A stretch of DNA of 64,000 nucleotides from Nocardia veterana NBRC 100344 (GCF_000308855.1 NZ_BAGM01000126.1:1-64000); one strand, 5' to 3'; counted from the first letter of the stretch, positions 1 to 9,775 are shown. Made by a program: numbers and translations. The notes: generated by a model not told the origin, from the letters alone.

Positions 1-335
1 CACGCACCAGCAATCTCACGGGATTCAACCCGCTCGATCGGTTGGGCAACTTTTACAGCTTAGCTCAGCGAGAAGCTCCCGACCAAATCGGGGGTCCCTC
101 GTGCTGAACCAGTGTGATTGCCAGGCGCTCCTCGTCCGACCTCGTGTCCCGGGCCTCTCGGCTCCGGGTCGGCGTCCGTGTCGCTCTGACCTGGAATAAG
201 TTACGTGCCAACCGCATTCGAAGTCAAATCGCCTGGTCATCCGCCATAACAACGCACTTCCCACGCTGTCGCGCCGAACTGTTCACCATCGGACGGCCGG
301 GGAGAAGTTTCGCGGGGCGGTCCGCGCCGGGCGGC
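1..335. other. No gene recognised at the left edge
   Basis: Both strands carry only short frames without a convincing ribosome binding site or recognisable product. A small hairpin (CGGGTTGAATCCCG on the minus strand near position 20-35) is present, but it lacks the conserved T-loop bases of a tRNA. Nothing else can be supported. Confidence 0.5.
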
Positions 336-725
336 TCAGTAGTCGCAGAGTTTTATCCAGTCGTTGTCGGTGTCTCGGTTGTCACGCACGAACAAGCCCG
401 CATCGTCGACATAGGGCACCGCCAGATCGAAGTCTCCGCTGCGATAGACGAGCCACTTGTTCTTCTTGCCGTGCAACAGCCGGGCATCCTCCGCACCTTC
501 GAGGAATCCGTCGAAGTCGAAGTCGTGGTCCTCGTCGGAGATCTTGTTGTCGCTGTCGAGGTAGGCGTACTGGTAGGTGTAGGCGTAGAAGTAGCCCCAC
601 TTGCCCACCCGGCCCGAGCAGCTTCCGGAGTTCGAATGCGAGGAGGACGCTGCCTGCGCGGTGGCCGCACCGAACGCGAGCACTATCCCCACCGCTGCGA
701 GGGCGAGCCACAGACGTTTTCTCAT
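336..725 (-). CDS. Small secreted acidic protein, function unknown
   Basis: The product is 129 residues. I start at the ATG that gives MRKRLWLALAA, because this produces a clean Sec signal peptide (basic n-region, hydrophobic core, cleavage near AQA-A at about residue 22-24); a longer frame upstream only adds a non-signal extension. The mature part is rich in Asp and Tyr (a tract of DSDNKISDEDHDFDFDG type) and has one Cys near the start and one at the C terminus (KLCDY), which could form a disulfide. The acidic stretch could bind metal, but it is not a clean EF-hand. It is divergent from the PepSY gene, and the iron box lies in their shared intergenic region, so co-regulation is possible. No family recognised. 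Confidence 0.6.
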   Translation of the reverse strand: MRKRLWLALAAVGIVLAFGAATAQAASSSHSNSGSCSGRVGKWGYFYAYTYQYAYLDSDNKISDEDHDFDFDGFLEGAEDARLLHGKKNKWLVYRSGDFDLAVPYVDDAGLFVRDNRDTDNDWIKLCDY

Positions 726-830
726 GGCGAAAACGCTAGAGCCGCATGGCATTCGGATTCTTATCGCCGACATAAGGATGCCGACGAGCAGTAAGCGGGG
801 CTGCCGCTCGCCTGACGCCGGGCCGTTTAT

Positions 831-849
831 TTAGGTTAGCCTAAGCTGC
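831..849 (+). promoter_or_regulatory. Putative IdeR/DtxR iron box
   Basis: TTAGGTTAGCCTAAGCTGC matches 15 of 19 positions of the mycobacterial IdeR consensus TTAGGTTAGGCTAACCTAA. It ends immediately before the ATG of the PepSY gene at 850. Iron-bound IdeR sitting here would block transcription or initiation, so the gene is predicted to be on under iron limitation. Confidence 0.75.
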
Positions 850-2175
850 ATGACTGAGGTCGCTTCGGGCGCGGGCCCGCGCGTGGGAGGTTCGACCACC
901 ACCCGAACAGGGCGCGGGTCCAACCGGCCCGCGATCTCCGCCTCGCGTCGGCGGCGGCGCACCCGAAAACCCGTGCGGCGGGCGCTGACGATGCTGCACC
1001 GCTGGTCGGCACTGATCCTCGGGATCGTGCTCGTGGTGCAGTCGACATCGGGCGCGATTCTGCTGTATCACACCGAGTTGTTCCGGGCCTCGCACTCGAC
1101 CTTCTACCGACATACCGAGGGCGATGCCCTCGAAGCGGACCGCTCGGTCTCCTTCGACCGGGCGGTTGCGTCCGTCCACGAGGACGATCCGAGCTACCCG
1201 ATCGGCTGGGTGGGGTTCGATCACGGCGTGGTCGTGGTCGGCAATTCCGATTTCACCGAGGCCTACGGCATCGACCCCGGGACGGGACGGATCAACGAAC
1301 GTATCCGGCTCACCGACGGCGCCCTGGGCTGGCTGGTCGATCTGCACGACTGCGCGTTCGGGTGTGTGAAGTATCCCGGGGCCGTCCCCGCGCTGCGAGC
1401 GGAGGCGCCACTGCTCGGCGTCACCTGGGCGGCGGTGATCCTGGCCGCGATCGGATTGCTCCTGGTGCTGCTGGCGGTATCGGGAGCCGTGGTGTGGTGG
1501 CCGTCGTTCGCCCGCCTGCGGCACGGTTTCCGGGTGCGGACGAACAAGGGCCGGTTCGCCCGGGACCGGGATCTGCACGACGTCATCGGCATCATCAGCG
1601 TGCCGTTTCTGCTGATGTGGGGAATCACCGGCGCCGCGATGGAAGTGCCCGCGATCGAGAAGGCGTGGCTGACGATCACCGGCGGTACGAGCGAGCCGCT
1701 GCCGCGGGATACGTTCGCACCCCGGCCGACCGCCGCGGATCGGCCGGCGATCGCCGCGGGCGAGGCGAGCCGGATCGCGATCACGCAGCACCCGGGACGC
1801 CTCGCATATCTCGTGTTGCCAACCCCGGAAAAGGACTACTACCAAGCGTTCGTGGCGGGAGACTACGCGCCCTACGGGCACCGAGCCTTCTACGGCGGCG
1901 ATGTGGTGGTCTACATCAATTCCCACGACCCGTCCGACACCGAAGTCGTCGACGCGTCCCACGACCGGCCGCTCGCAAACACCTTCTACGCCAAGGTTTT
2001 CGAACCCGCCCACTTCGGCTGGATGGTGAACGGCTGGTGGCGGCTGATCTGGCTGGTCCTCGGTCTGACCCCGTTGGCTCTCGCTGTCACCGGACTGTCC
2101 ACCTGGCTGTTCAAACGCCGGGTGCGCAAGCGCAAGCGGACCGCCCGACTCACCCCTGCCCCGACACGCCGGTAG
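850..2175 (+). CDS. PepSY-associated TM protein, probably iron-regulated (PiuB-like)
   Basis: The 441-residue membrane protein has a basic N-terminal tail (residues about 1-45, RRRRRTRK), then TM1 carrying the family-typical HRWSALILGIVLVVQSTSGA (about 49-75), a large outward loop, TM2 about 185-212, TM3 about 240-262 (HDVIGIISVPFLLMWGITGA) and a final TM about 395-425 followed by a KRRVRKRKR tail. This layout is that of the PepSY_TM family, whose members include iron-regulated uptake proteins and ferric-reductase-like proteins. Substrate is not deducible. Because the ATG touches the iron box, the mRNA must be leaderless or nearly so, unless translation starts at a later codon in the basic tail. 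It ends in a terminator shared with convergent groL. Confidence 0.82.
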   Translation: MTEVASGAGPRVGGSTTTRTGRGSNRPAISASRRRRRTRKPVRRALTMLHRWSALILGIVLVVQSTSGAILLYHTELFRASHSTFYRHTEGDALEADRSVSFDRAVASVHEDDPSYPIGWVGFDHGVVVVGNSDFTEAYGIDPGTGRINERIRLTDGALGWLVDLHDCAFGCVKYPGAVPALRAEAPLLGVTWAAVILAAIGLLLVLLAVSGAVVWWPSFARLRHGFRVRTNKGRFARDRDLHDVIGIISVPFLLMWGITGAAMEVPAIEKAWLTITGGTSEPLPRDTFAPRPTAADRPAIAAGEASRIAITQHPGRLAYLVLPTPEKDYYQAFVAGDYAPYGHRAFYGGDVVVYINSHDPSDTEVVDASHDRPLANTFYAKVFEPAHFGWMVNGWWRLIWLVLGLTPLALAVTGLSTWLFKRRVRKRKRTARLTPAPTRR

Positions 2176-2206
2176 CCGGCCCGCCCGAAGGCGGACCGGC
2201 TACCGG
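2169..2206. terminator. Bidirectional hairpin between PepSY gene and groL
   Basis: The perfect 11-bp outer stem CCGGTAGCCGG / CCGGCTACCGG encloses an inner stem CCGCC-CGAA-GGCGG with a stable tetraloop-like turn. It overlaps the PepSY stop codon and lies between the two convergent stop codons. There is no long U-tract, as is usual in actinobacteria. Confidence 0.8.
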
Positions 2207-2225
2207 TTCGAAAGAGGGGATGGAC

Positions 2226-3851
<1,626 letters not shown>

Positions 3852-3990
3852 TGCGTTGAGATCCTCCACATGTATATGGGGCTGACACACAGAGCGACCG
3901 CAGGTTGGATCGCCCCATTACGCTGGCCAGGTTCGGTGCCCGCGACGGACGACCGAGGGTGTCTGGGAACCCGGTCTCACCTGCCCGACC

Positions 3991-4017
3991 TAGCACTCAC
4001 TGGTCGAGAGTGCCAGG
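3991..4017. promoter_or_regulatory. CIRCE element 1 (HrcA operator)
   Basis: CTAGCACTC-N9-GAGTGCCAG differs from the canonical TTAGCACTC-N9-GAGTGCTAA at only a few outer positions and has the exact 9-bp spacer. It lies about 140 bp upstream of the groL start. HrcA binding here represses groL until heat stress. Confidence 0.9.
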
Positions 4018-4023
4018 ACCTTT

Positions 4024-4050
4024 CTAGCACTCGACGGTATCGAGTGCAAG
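4024..4050. promoter_or_regulatory. CIRCE element 2 (HrcA operator)
   Basis: CTAGCACTC-N9-GAGTGCAAG again has the 9-bp spacer. It is separated from the first element by only 6 bp, so the two centres are 33 bp apart (about three helical turns), placing two HrcA dimers on the same DNA face. Confidence 0.9.
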
Positions 4051-4135
4051 GTTACGGACCAGATGGCCGGGCCGCTCGCGATCGCCGAGATCCGGCGACC
4101 ATGTCGTCGCCGCGCCGCAGCCGACCCGGCGACGA

Positions 4136-4429
4136 TCACGTGTCGTCGGTGACCCGCAGCGCCAGGGCCACGAAGGCGTCGGTCCGGCGCTCCTCCGGAC
4201 TGCGCGGTTCCCCGCGTTCGACGGTCACCTGTTCGGCGTCGTGGAGCAGCAACTCCGCCTCGATTCGCATGATCGCCCGGATGAACGGGGGCGCCACCTC
4301 GGGCGGCAGATCGCCGTTGACGATGTAGCTGCCGTCCGGGCCGTCCTCGGTTTCGACATAGGACAGCGCGCGCAGCAGGTCTGCGCGTAGTTCCCCCGCG
4401 ATCAGGTCGGAATCCGATCCATCCGCCAT
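4136..4429 (-). CDS. Small conserved-looking hypothetical protein
   Basis: The 97-residue acidic, largely helical protein has no signal peptide or membrane segment. The middle (residues about 30-65) reads as a strand-turn-helix around NGDLPPEVAPPFIRAIMRIE. I do not recognise the family. The ATG at 4429 is preceded on the minus strand by TACGAT plus 6 nt, a plausible extended -10 for a leaderless transcript. It lies between groL and the Clp-N/HTH gene, reading in the same direction as both. Confidence 0.6.
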   Translation of the reverse strand: MADGSDSDLIAGELRADLLRALSYVETEDGPDGSYIVNGDLPPEVAPPFIRAIMRIEAELLLHDAEQVTVERGEPRSPEERRTDAFVALALRVTDDT

Positions 4430-4578
4430 AGCAATATCGTATCCGGACCCTCGATCACCTCATCAGCCCCACAACTGCACAGCCGTACCGGAGCGGGATC
4501 CCGCATGTCGCGGCCCTCCTCCTGGGGCCGATGGGTGTGGTGCCCGCGGATCGCACCACTCGGCGTGGCCCGAGCCGA

Positions 4579-5379
4579 TCAGGGGGCGGGCGGCGCGGGT
4601 GCGGACGGGGGCGCCGCCGGCTCGGGCGGGCTCGGCGGGGTGACGGGCCGACCGGCGGGGGGATCCACCGGGTTCGGCGGCATGAACTGCGCGAGCTGGG
4701 CAACGAGGTCGCGCTCGATATCGGCCTTGACCAGGCCGAGCCCCGACAGAACTCCGTTGCCGTCCTCCTGCTCGAGCAGTGCGAGCAGCAGGTGTTCGGT
4801 GCCGATGTAGTTGTGGCCGAGGCGAAGTGCCTCGCGGAAGGTCAATTCGAGGGTCTTGCGAGCGGCCGCGGTATAGGGAATGAGCGCGGGCACCTCGTCG
4901 GTCGCTGCGGGCAGGGCCGCCGTGGCGACGCGGCGGACCGCGTCGAGCGAGACCCCCGTGGCGACGATCGCGTGCGCGGCCAGTGCCTCCGGCTCGCCGA
5001 GCAGGCCGAGGACCAGGTGTTCGGGCTGGATCTCCGCGTTGCCCGCGCGCCGGGCCTCCTCCATCGATGCCATCACCACATTGCGTGCGCGGGGTGTGAA
5101 GCGCGCGAATCCGGCATTCGGATCCATCGCCGGATCGCCCGCCTTGGGGACGAACCGTTTTTGGGCCGCCTGTTTGGAGACGCCCATGCTCTGGCCGATT
5201 TCGGTCCAGGAGGCCCCCGACCGGCGGGCCTGATCGACGAAGTGGCCGATCAGATGGTCGGCCACCTCACTCATATGACCCGCGATGACAACAGCCTCCG
5301 AGAGCTGTTCGAGCACATCGTCGGGACGTGCGGTTTTGATGCCTTCGATCAGATCGTCGAGGCGAATACGTTCGGACAT
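4579..5379 (-). CDS. HTH protein with double Clp N-terminal repeat, no ATPase
   Basis: The product is 266 residues. Residues about 1-80 contain a helix-turn-helix (SGASWTEIGQSMGVSKQAAQ). Residues about 90-160 and 170-235 are two Clp_N repeats, seen in FTPRARNVVMASMEEARRAG followed by EHLVLGLL, and YTAAARKTLELTFREALRLG followed by GTEHLLLALL. The C-terminal ~35 residues are a Pro/Ala tail. Clp_N repeats in ClpC/ClpA bind adaptors or substrates; here there is no AAA module, so the protein is probably a DNA-binding regulator that senses Clp substrates or adaptors (inference). Two palindromes cover its own promoter, suggesting autorepression. Confidence 0.85.
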   Translation of the reverse strand: MSERIRLDDLIEGIKTARPDDVLEQLSEAVVIAGHMSEVADHLIGHFVDQARRSGASWTEIGQSMGVSKQAAQKRFVPKAGDPAMDPNAGFARFTPRARNVVMASMEEARRAGNAEIQPEHLVLGLLGEPEALAAHAIVATGVSLDAVRRVATAALPAATDEVPALIPYTAAARKTLELTFREALRLGHNYIGTEHLLLALLEQEDGNGVLSGLGLVKADIERDLVAQLAQFMPPNPVDPPAGRPVTPPSPPEPAAPPSAPAPPAP

Positions 5380-5381
5380 GC

Positions 5382-5427
5382 GTCAACTTTAGGTTGACTC
5401 AACCGATGTAGTCAACCGATAGTTGAC
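5382..5427 (-). promoter_or_regulatory. Tandem GTCAAC-N5-GTTGAC operators over a strong promoter
   Basis: Two palindromes with the same 5-bp spacer lie at 5382-5398 and 5411-5427, centres 29 bp apart. On the minus strand a near-consensus promoter is embedded: -35 TTGACT (5410-5415), 18-bp spacer, -10 TAAAGT (5386-5391). The -10 is 6 nt from the ATG at 5379, implying a leaderless mRNA. One operator covers the -10 and the other the -35. The junction between them (GTTGACTCAAC) is itself palindromic. Confidence 0.8.
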
Positions 5428-5594
5428 GTCAATCGCAGTGCGCGGATCATGCGCCTTCGCAGTCGAGCGCACCGACGAGACGTACCGGGTAAACCATTCG
5501 CCGAAAGAGCTTGCCCGGGAGCACTTACCGGGATTCGGGCCTGCTTCGCCGGGCGGACCCGGGCGCATTCCCGCCCGGCGAATCCCCGCGGACG

Positions 5595-5870
5595 TTATTC
5601 GCCCGACGCTCCCGGCTCACGTTTCGGCCAGGTGATGTGCGGCAGCGTGATGTGCGGCAAGCGCAGTTCCGAGGTGGGTGCCGGTGTCGGGGCGGGAGAG
5701 GTGTTCCGGCGCAGGCCGGAGCCGTCGTCGGGGACCGACGTCGTCGGCATCGTCGCGCCCGGTGCGCTGCTCGTCGGACCACAACAGGTCGGGGTCCGAT
5801 CGTCGGCACAGGCCGTCAGGGTGAGCGCGAGGACCGCCGACGACAGTCCGGCCACCAGGATTTTTCGCAC
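5595..5870 (-). CDS. Small lipoprotein, Pro/Thr-rich
   Basis: The 91-residue product starts at a GTG preceded by GGGGAGA at good spacing. It has a lipoprotein signal with lipobox LTAC (Cys about residue 21). The mature part is low-complexity Pro/Thr/Ser and ends with a repeated LPHITLPHITW motif. It contains GLRRN, also found in the next upstream lipoprotein, which hints at common origin. No enzymatic domain is visible. It probably sits on the outer face of the cytoplasmic membrane. Confidence 0.65.
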   Translation of the reverse strand: MRKILVAGLSSAVLALTLTACADDRTPTCCGPTSSAPGATMPTTSVPDDGSGLRRNTSPAPTPAPTSELRLPHITLPHITWPKREPGASGE

Positions 5871-5976
5871 GAGATCTCCCCTGTTCGGGCGCCGCACCTG
5901 CCGCAGCGCACGCGAATACGCTGCGGCACAGCACTTATGGATCTCGTATGGATTGCTGAACGACCGGGTCGGCCGA

Positions 5977-6405
5977 TTATTCGGTGGCGATCCCGATCGC
6001 GACCGCGACCGGCTTGTCGGCCTCGCTCTTGGCCAGGCACACCAGCTTCGCGGTGCCCAGCGCCACATTCGGACTGCCCTCGAACTTCGAGCCGGGGTTC
6101 TCCGCCAGAATGCGGTCCATCAGCGACTTCTCGCCCTCGATATCGAGTTTGCGGAATTCGCCGCAGGTGGTCTGCGAGGCCTTCCCCAGGGAGGAGTTGT
6201 TCGGTTGCGCGGTGGGGCTGGGCGCCTCGGCCGGCGCCGACGACGCCGCTGCCGAGGTCGGCGGCACCTGTGCAGCCGAGGTGGCGACGGCCGAGCCGTT
6301 TCTGCGCAGGCCGTTGGCGTCGGTGGCCGAGTGGTCGTCGCCGCAGGCGGTCAGGGCGACGGTCAGCGCGCCCAGCGCGACGGCCGCCGCGGTCAGTCGT
6401 TTCAC
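5977..6405 (-). CDS. Lipoprotein with small C-terminal domain
   Basis: The 142-residue product has a clear lipobox (VALTAC, Cys 21), a 45-residue Ser/Ala/Pro linker containing GLRRN, then a compact C-terminal region of about 70 residues. That region carries two Cys (TTCGEF and KLVCLA) that could pair, and looks like a small helical secreted domain. Shared orientation, the 106-bp gap and the common motif link it with the lipoprotein at 5595-5870. Function unknown. Confidence 0.7.
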   Translation of the reverse strand: MKRLTAAAVALGALTVALTACGDDHSATDANGLRRNGSAVATSAAQVPPTSAAASSAPAEAPSPTAQPNNSSLGKASQTTCGEFRKLDIEGEKSLMDRILAENPGSKFEGSPNVALGTAKLVCLAKSEADKPVAVAIGIATE

Positions 6406-6548
6406 GGTGCGTAACCCCCGAGTGGTCCGGCTACGCCGAATCTCCTCCGGCGCGCGCCGAATACCTCCGGCGCGGCTCGCAGCGTACCGGCCCGGTCGCC
6501 GATTGAAAACCCGGGACCGGGTCGAAACCTCGGAACACCATGCGGCGC

Positions 6549-8027
6549 TTAGGGTTCCGTCAGCTCGGCGGCGGAACTGTGACTACTCGGCGCCTGCAGG
6601 GGCAGTCGAACGACGAACCGCGTGTCCCCGGGCGTGGATTCCACCCGGATGTCGCCGCCGTGTTTGTTCACCACGATCCGGAACGAGATGTCCAGCCCGA
6701 GACCGGTGCCCTCGCCGACCGGTTTGGTGGTGAAGAACGGCTCGAAGATCCGGTCCCGGAGCTCCTCGGGCACACCGGGTCCGGTATCGCCGATCTCGAC
6801 TGCGGCACAGTCGTTTTCCCGATAGGTACGCACCGTCAGCGTGCCGGCGCCGTTCATCGCGGCAACGGCGTTGTCGATGAGGTTGGTCCACACCTGGTTC
6901 AATTCCGCTGCGTAACACGGCACCTCGGGCAGGGACCGGTCGTAGTCCTTGACCACGGTGATGTCGTCACCGATCTTGCGGGCCAGCATCACCAGCGTGC
7001 TGTCGAGCAGTTCGTGCAGGTCGACCACCTGGAACGGCGCCCGGTCCATCTGTGAATACTGTTTGGCCGCATGGACGAGAGCCGAGATCCGCCCGGTGGA
7101 ATCGGTGATCTCGTTCATCAGCAGCTCGGTCTCGACCGTGTAGTTCAACCAGCGGATGGCGCCCTCGAATACGCCGTCGTCGCAACCCTCCAGCGTCGCC
7201 GCGACCTTCTCCAGCCAGTCGATGTCGAAGCCGGCCTGGACGAAGTTCGGCGCGAGATCCCAGCCGTTGGCGATGCCGTGGTCGGCCAGCCAGTCGCCGA
7301 GTTGATCCTCGCGATCGGCGGCCTCCATCGGGGTCAGCGTCGGCGCCTTGGCGACCTGGGTCGCCGCCTCCTCCTGCAACTGCACCAGCGCCTCGAGCGC
7401 GGCCGAGTCGAATTTGCCGTGCGCCATCATCTTCAGCTTGTGCCGCATCCCGGCGACCCGTTCGCGCAGCGATGAGGTGGCGCGTACCGCCGCGGCCGCC
7501 GGATTGTTGAGTTCGTGGGTCAGTCCCGCCGACAGCGAGCCCAGCGCCAGCAGTCGTTCCCGCCGGCCGATGATCTCGTTGGTGTTGCGATTACCGAAGA
7601 ACACTCCCTCGAGCAGGTGCAGCGCCATCGGGAACCACTCCTGCATCATCCGCGCGAAGGTGGCCGCCTCCAGGACGAAGAATTTCGACCGCTTCGTCAC
7701 GTAGAACGAGCCGGTGTAGTTCTGGTCGGCGCGTTCGCCCATATAGGCCGTCCACGCTCCCGCGTACGAGCCCCGATGGTCGGTACGGACCAGTTCCAGT
7801 TCCTCGCCCGAGGACATCTTGGTCATCACGACCTCGCCGTCCATCAGCACGTAGAAGCACGTCGCCGGTTCGCCCTCGCGATAGACCGGGCCGGGTTCGA
7901 AATATTCGACCCGTCCCTCGCGGCACAGCCAGGCCAGCTGGTCGTCGTCGAGTTTCTCGAACAGGAACAGGGTGCGCAATTCCGCGGGGTCGCATATCGT
8001 GCGCGCGCCCGATCGGTCGTCGGTCAT
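6549..8027 (-). CDS. Sensor histidine kinase with N-terminal cyclic-nucleotide-binding fold
   Basis: The product is 492 residues. Residues about 15-130 form a CNB-type beta-roll (LFLFEKLDDDQLAWLCREG, then FYVLMDGEVVMTK), but the phosphate-binding cassette is not canonical, so the ligand may not be cAMP. The kinase core follows: H-box LSAGLTHELNNPAAAA with the phosphoacceptor His at about 171, N-box LNQVWTNLIDNAVAAM, G1 GDTGPGVP, F-box FEPFFTTK and G2 GEGTGLGL. No membrane segment is present, so it is cytosolic. The ATG has AGGAGG that overlaps the stop of the receiver/TrxR gene upstream (10-nt gap). The two are therefore translated from one mRNA and are the presumed sensor-regulator pair. Confidence 0.9.
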   Translation of the reverse strand: MTDDRSGARTICDPAELRTLFLFEKLDDDQLAWLCREGRVEYFEPGPVYREGEPATCFYVLMDGEVVMTKMSSGEELELVRTDHRGSYAGAWTAYMGERADQNYTGSFYVTKRSKFFVLEAATFARMMQEWFPMALHLLEGVFFGNRNTNEIIGRRERLLALGSLSAGLTHELNNPAAAAVRATSSLRERVAGMRHKLKMMAHGKFDSAALEALVQLQEEAATQVAKAPTLTPMEAADREDQLGDWLADHGIANGWDLAPNFVQAGFDIDWLEKVAATLEGCDDGVFEGAIRWLNYTVETELLMNEITDSTGRISALVHAAKQYSQMDRAPFQVVDLHELLDSTLVMLARKIGDDITVVKDYDRSLPEVPCYAAELNQVWTNLIDNAVAAMNGAGTLTVRTYRENDCAAVEIGDTGPGVPEELRDRIFEPFFTTKPVGEGTGLGLDISFRIVVNKHGGDIRVESTPGDTRFVVRLPLQAPSSHSSAAELTEP

Positions 8028-8037
8028 GATGCGCCTC

Positions 8038-9711
8038 CTACTGTTTCGCGAGATACCGGTGGACCAGCATGACGGCCATCGCGCCCTCGCCGACCGCGGA
8101 CGCGACCCGCTTGGCCGACTCCGAACGCACGTCGCCCGCGACGAACACACCCGGGATGCTGGTCTCGAGATGATGAGGCGGGCGCGGCAGCTCCCAGCCC
8201 GGTGGCCGCGACCCGTCGATCATCAGATCCGGGCCGGACAGGACGTATCCGAATTCGTCGCGGATGAGAAGTCCGTCCAGCCAATCGGTTTCGGGCGCGG
8301 CGCCGATGAACAGGAACAGACGCTCGGCGTCTACCTTGTCCTCGGCTCCGGTCGCGTTGTTGCGCAACACGATTCGCTCCAGGTGGTCACTGCCGTCGGC
8401 GGCGACGACCTCGGTATTGGTGTGCACCTTGATATTCGGAATGGCCTCGATCTGCTGGATCAGATAGTGCGACATCGACTGTTCGAGCGAACTGCCGCGG
8501 ACCAGGATGTGCACCGCGCAGGCATGACGCGACAGGAAGACCGCCGCCTGACCGGCCGAATTGGCGCCGCCCACGATATAGACCTCGCGGTCGGCGCAAT
8601 CGGCCGCCTCGGTCATCGCCGAGCCGTAATAGACGCCGCGGCCGGTGAAATCGTCCACCCCGGGGGCGGGATGGTGCCGGTAGTTGACGCCGGTCGCGAT
8701 CAGCACCGCGTGGGCGCTGACGCAGGAGCCGTCGGAGAACAGGACCCGCCGCGCCGAACCGCACACTTCCAGCCCGACCACCTCGCGGGCGGTGATGAGT
8801 TCGGCGCCGAATTTCACGGCCTGGCGACGCGCCCGGTCGGCCAGCTGGGCGCCCGAAAGCCCGTCGGGGAAGCCGAGGTAGTTCTCGATCCGCGAACTCT
8901 GCCCGGCCTGCCCGCCGGTGGCGGTCCGTTCCACGAGTACGGTGCGCAGGCCTTCCGAGGCGCCGTAGACGGCGGCGCCCAGTCCGGCCGGGCCGCCACC
9001 GACGACGATCAGGTCGTAGAACTCACCGAGCGGGTCGGTGCTCAGGCCGACACATTCGGCCAGCTCGCTGTCCGAGGGCGACAGCAGCACGTTGCCACTC
9101 GCATCGATCACCACCGGACACTGCTCGGCCTCGGCGCCCGCCGCCTCCAGCAACCGCGCACCTTCCGGATCATCGGCCAGGTACCAGCGGTAGGGCAGCT
9201 GGTTGCGGGCGAGGAATTCGCGTACCTCGGAGCTGCGCGCCGACCAGCGGTGACCGATCACCTTGGTTTCGTGGACGGGCCGGCGCTCGTCGCCGCGCCA
9301 GGATTCCAGCAGCGCGTCCACCACCGGATACAACTTCTCCTCGGGCGGATCCCACGGCTTGAGCAGGTAGTGATCGAGGTCGACGACATTGATCGCGTCG
9401 ATCGCCGCATTGGTATCGGCATAAGCGGTCAGCAGCACCCGGCGCGCGTACGGGTGCAGGTCGATCGCGTTCTCCAGGAATTGGATGCCGTCCATGCCCG
9501 GCATTCGATAGTCGGCGATCAGAACCGCGACCGGCTGACCGCGCAATTTCAGTTCACGGAGTACGTCGAGTGCCGAGGGCCCGGATTCCGCGCGCATGAT
9601 GCGGTAGTCCGCTCCGTAGCGCCGCCGCAGGTCGCGAACCACGGCCCGGGACACCCCGGGGTCGTCGTCGACACTGAGGATTACCGGTTTGACGGCAGCT
9701 GGTGAAGTCAC
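8038..9711 (-). CDS. Response-regulator receiver fused to thioredoxin-reductase-like flavoprotein
   Basis: The product is 557 residues. Residues 8-125 are a CheY-like receiver (acidic DDD at 15-17, phosphoacceptor Asp at about 67 in IADYRMPGMDG, Lys in LLKPW). Residues about 140-215 resemble a glutaredoxin fold without its CxxC. The rest is a class II pyridine-nucleotide reductase with FAD motif VVGGGPAGLGAA, the GGQAG segment and NADPH motif IVGGANSAGQAA. At the place where thioredoxin reductases have CATC the sequence is YYGSAM, so the dithiol is gone and it cannot be a standard thioredoxin reductase. The output is presumably flavin chemistry controlled by phosphorylation from the downstream kinase. 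The architecture exists as an annotated but functionally obscure family. Confidence 0.9.
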   Translation of the reverse strand: MTSPAAVKPVILSVDDDPGVSRAVVRDLRRRYGADYRIMRAESGPSALDVLRELKLRGQPVAVLIADYRMPGMDGIQFLENAIDLHPYARRVLLTAYADTNAAIDAINVVDLDHYLLKPWDPPEEKLYPVVDALLESWRGDERRPVHETKVIGHRWSARSSEVREFLARNQLPYRWYLADDPEGARLLEAAGAEAEQCPVVIDASGNVLLSPSDSELAECVGLSTDPLGEFYDLIVVGGGPAGLGAAVYGASEGLRTVLVERTATGGQAGQSSRIENYLGFPDGLSGAQLADRARRQAVKFGAELITAREVVGLEVCGSARRVLFSDGSCVSAHAVLIATGVNYRHHPAPGVDDFTGRGVYYGSAMTEAADCADREVYIVGGANSAGQAAVFLSRHACAVHILVRGSSLEQSMSHYLIQQIEAIPNIKVHTNTEVVAADGSDHLERIVLRNNATGAEDKVDAERLFLFIGAAPETDWLDGLLIRDEFGYVLSGPDLMIDGSRPPGWELPRPPHHLETSIPGVFVAGDVRSESAKRVASAVGEGAMAVMLVHRYLAKQ

Positions 9712-9775
9712 AGGGAAAAGTATGATCGCCCGAGCGACGAGTTGCCGAGAATGTTCGCTACGGGCACCACACCCA

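Noticed and set aside
15..45. Possible tRNA T-arm at the left edge
   Set aside because: The hairpin CGGGTTGAATCCCG lacks the invariant TTC of a T-loop, and no acceptor or anticodon arm can be drawn.
8038..9711. Annotation as an ordinary thioredoxin reductase
   Set aside because: The redox-active CxxC is absent and a receiver domain is fused, so the standard name would mislead.
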